In this document: piece by piece, positions 60,216-64,000 of the stretch
Numbering within the stretch: the first letter of the stretch is position 1
Layout: each line of letters opens with the position of its first letter
Origin: Brasenia schreberi
Lineage: Eukaryota; Streptophyta; Magnoliopsida; Nymphaeales; Cabombaceae
Reading direction: 5' to 3'
DNA length: 64,000 bases
NCBI GenBank assembly: GCA_036023115.1
Contig: JAYKKT010000090.1
Coordinates: 35,979,001 to 36,043,000, forward strand
The notes under the pieces: generated by a model
The model's database searches: none
Told to the model about the DNA's origin: nothing
Seen by the model: the letters and a program-made list of their open reading frames with translations, nothing else
Translations under genes and position numbers: made by a program

Positions 60216-61039
60216 ACATGCGTGGGTGCGGGTGTTAGGCTTGGCTATGTATTTTTCTTACTTATACATTTAGAATCAATGACTTACCATCACACTAGTT
60301 CTTAGTTAGAAACAGAAGTGAAACCAAACCAGAACCAGACCCAGTGAAGATCGGAACCAAACTCATAGGGGGCCAGTTTAGTTTCCATCACAGGTTTCAG
60401 GGGAATCAAAACCGATGCTTTGAAAGCAGCAAACCCGGTTTGCCCAGGATCATATATACGTGTGTGTGTGTAAGAGAGAGAGAGAGCTATCACAAGCTGA
60501 GCCTGCTCATTATCATCTCATATTAACACGACCTGAGTCCTAGCTCGTCCGCATTCGTGAGAATGAGGAGCCACATATCAAATTTGTCTTTCAACCTCTC
60601 TGTCTTTCTTTTACTTTCTTTTAGATTTCCAATATTTACTAATTGGAACGAGATAGATCAAGTCTTTAACCTAACTAGATTAATGTTTCCCATCTAGTTC
60701 TAGATTGCTAATCACATAAAGACTTCATCTGTCTAGACCAATTAACTATTTAACCTATCTGCATCTACTTATGGCAACAGTCATCACATCTTAAAGAACT
60801 TGCGCAGTTTGTGCGCAATTTAATTCAGACAGAGCAAACAACTTAAACTTTGCATCCAAGCAAGTGATGGCACAAACACTTATAAGTGATCATGATCATT
60901 AAATCTAATATTTATGGTTTATTATTTTACTGTACCTGTACATATAAATGATCATTCAGATTCTTATTGCATAAACTGCAAGATAGCAGAATAAGAACTG
61001 ATCTTTAAATGAGAAAAGTAGAAAATTACTTGTATAACT

Positions 61040-64000
<2,961 letters not shown>

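Larger units (their letters stand above)
57018..61039. other. Spacer between VPS26 and ADCS
   Basis: The left end holds the presumed 5'-UTR intron and promoter of VPS26; a donor-like TTAG/GTCAGC on the minus strand near 57313 could end its first untranslated exon. GA tracts lie at 57285-57303 and 57360-57378 and a TA/GA microsatellite at 57884-57966. From 59690 to 60440 a CGGTTC/GGAACC-rich repeat recurs, with a tRNA-like SINE near 60140. The AT-rich part 58060-59500 contains several similar words (TGAGCATAAA, AATAGAGATTT) but no clear unit. No protein gene is visible. Confidence 0.5.

Overview
This window is nuclear DNA of a flowering plant, probably a woody eudicot or magnoliid; the species cannot be fixed from sequence alone. 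The evidence is multi-exon GT-AG genes for plant proteins (a chloroplast-targeted protein, N-carbamoylputrescine amidase, the fused plant-type aminodeoxychorismate synthase), AT-rich introns, TA/GA microsatellites, Copia and Ty3-type retrotransposons and many RTE-type LINE copies. All intact genes lie on the minus strand, so within each gene exon 1 has the highest coordinate.

Layout from left to right: (1) 879-4654, a histone-fold subunit of DNA polymerase epsilon (DPB4/NF-YB11 type); (2) 5977-6857, a chloroplast-targeted protein of unknown function with an apparent 1-nt frameshift in its last exon; (3) 10132-21181, N-carbamoylputrescine amidase (CPA, polyamine synthesis), nine exons, with a 7.5-kb first intron holding a LINE and an LTR element; (4) 23195-28381, an MMTAG2-like protein, four exons; (5) 29528-29945, plus strand, a broken first-exon fragment of chloroplast SRP54; (6) 32243-56971, the retromer subunit VPS26, eleven coding exons over 24.7 kb, with a 14-kb intron full of nested retrotransposons; (7) 61040 to beyond 64000, the PabB-like C-terminal part of aminodeoxychorismate synthase (folate synthesis). 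The exon chains for DPB4, CPA, MMTAG2, VPS26 and the visible part of ADCS close in frame through every junction. The genes are unrelated housekeeping genes, not a pathway cluster.

The most unusual content is mobile. One family of non-autonomous LTR retrotransposons (LTR about 290-300 bp, tRNA-Met-type primer site) occurs twice. Both copies carry foreign coding sequence: an intronless, disabled piece of the cell-cycle kinase WEE1 (36390-37126) in one, and a Tudor/PDS5-like piece plus a Ty3-type reverse transcriptase piece in the other (15067-19638). The VPS26 intron shows a readable history: capture element, then Copia A inside it, then Copia B inside A, then a deletion fusing A to a LINE. A 638-bp tandem repeat with hnRNP-type RRM fragments lies in another VPS26 intron. 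About a dozen RTE-derived fragments are scattered through the window, several with clear target-site duplications, including two of only about 55 bp that start at the same base. I found no wholly new functional system; the gene-capturing LTR family is the best candidate for follow-up.
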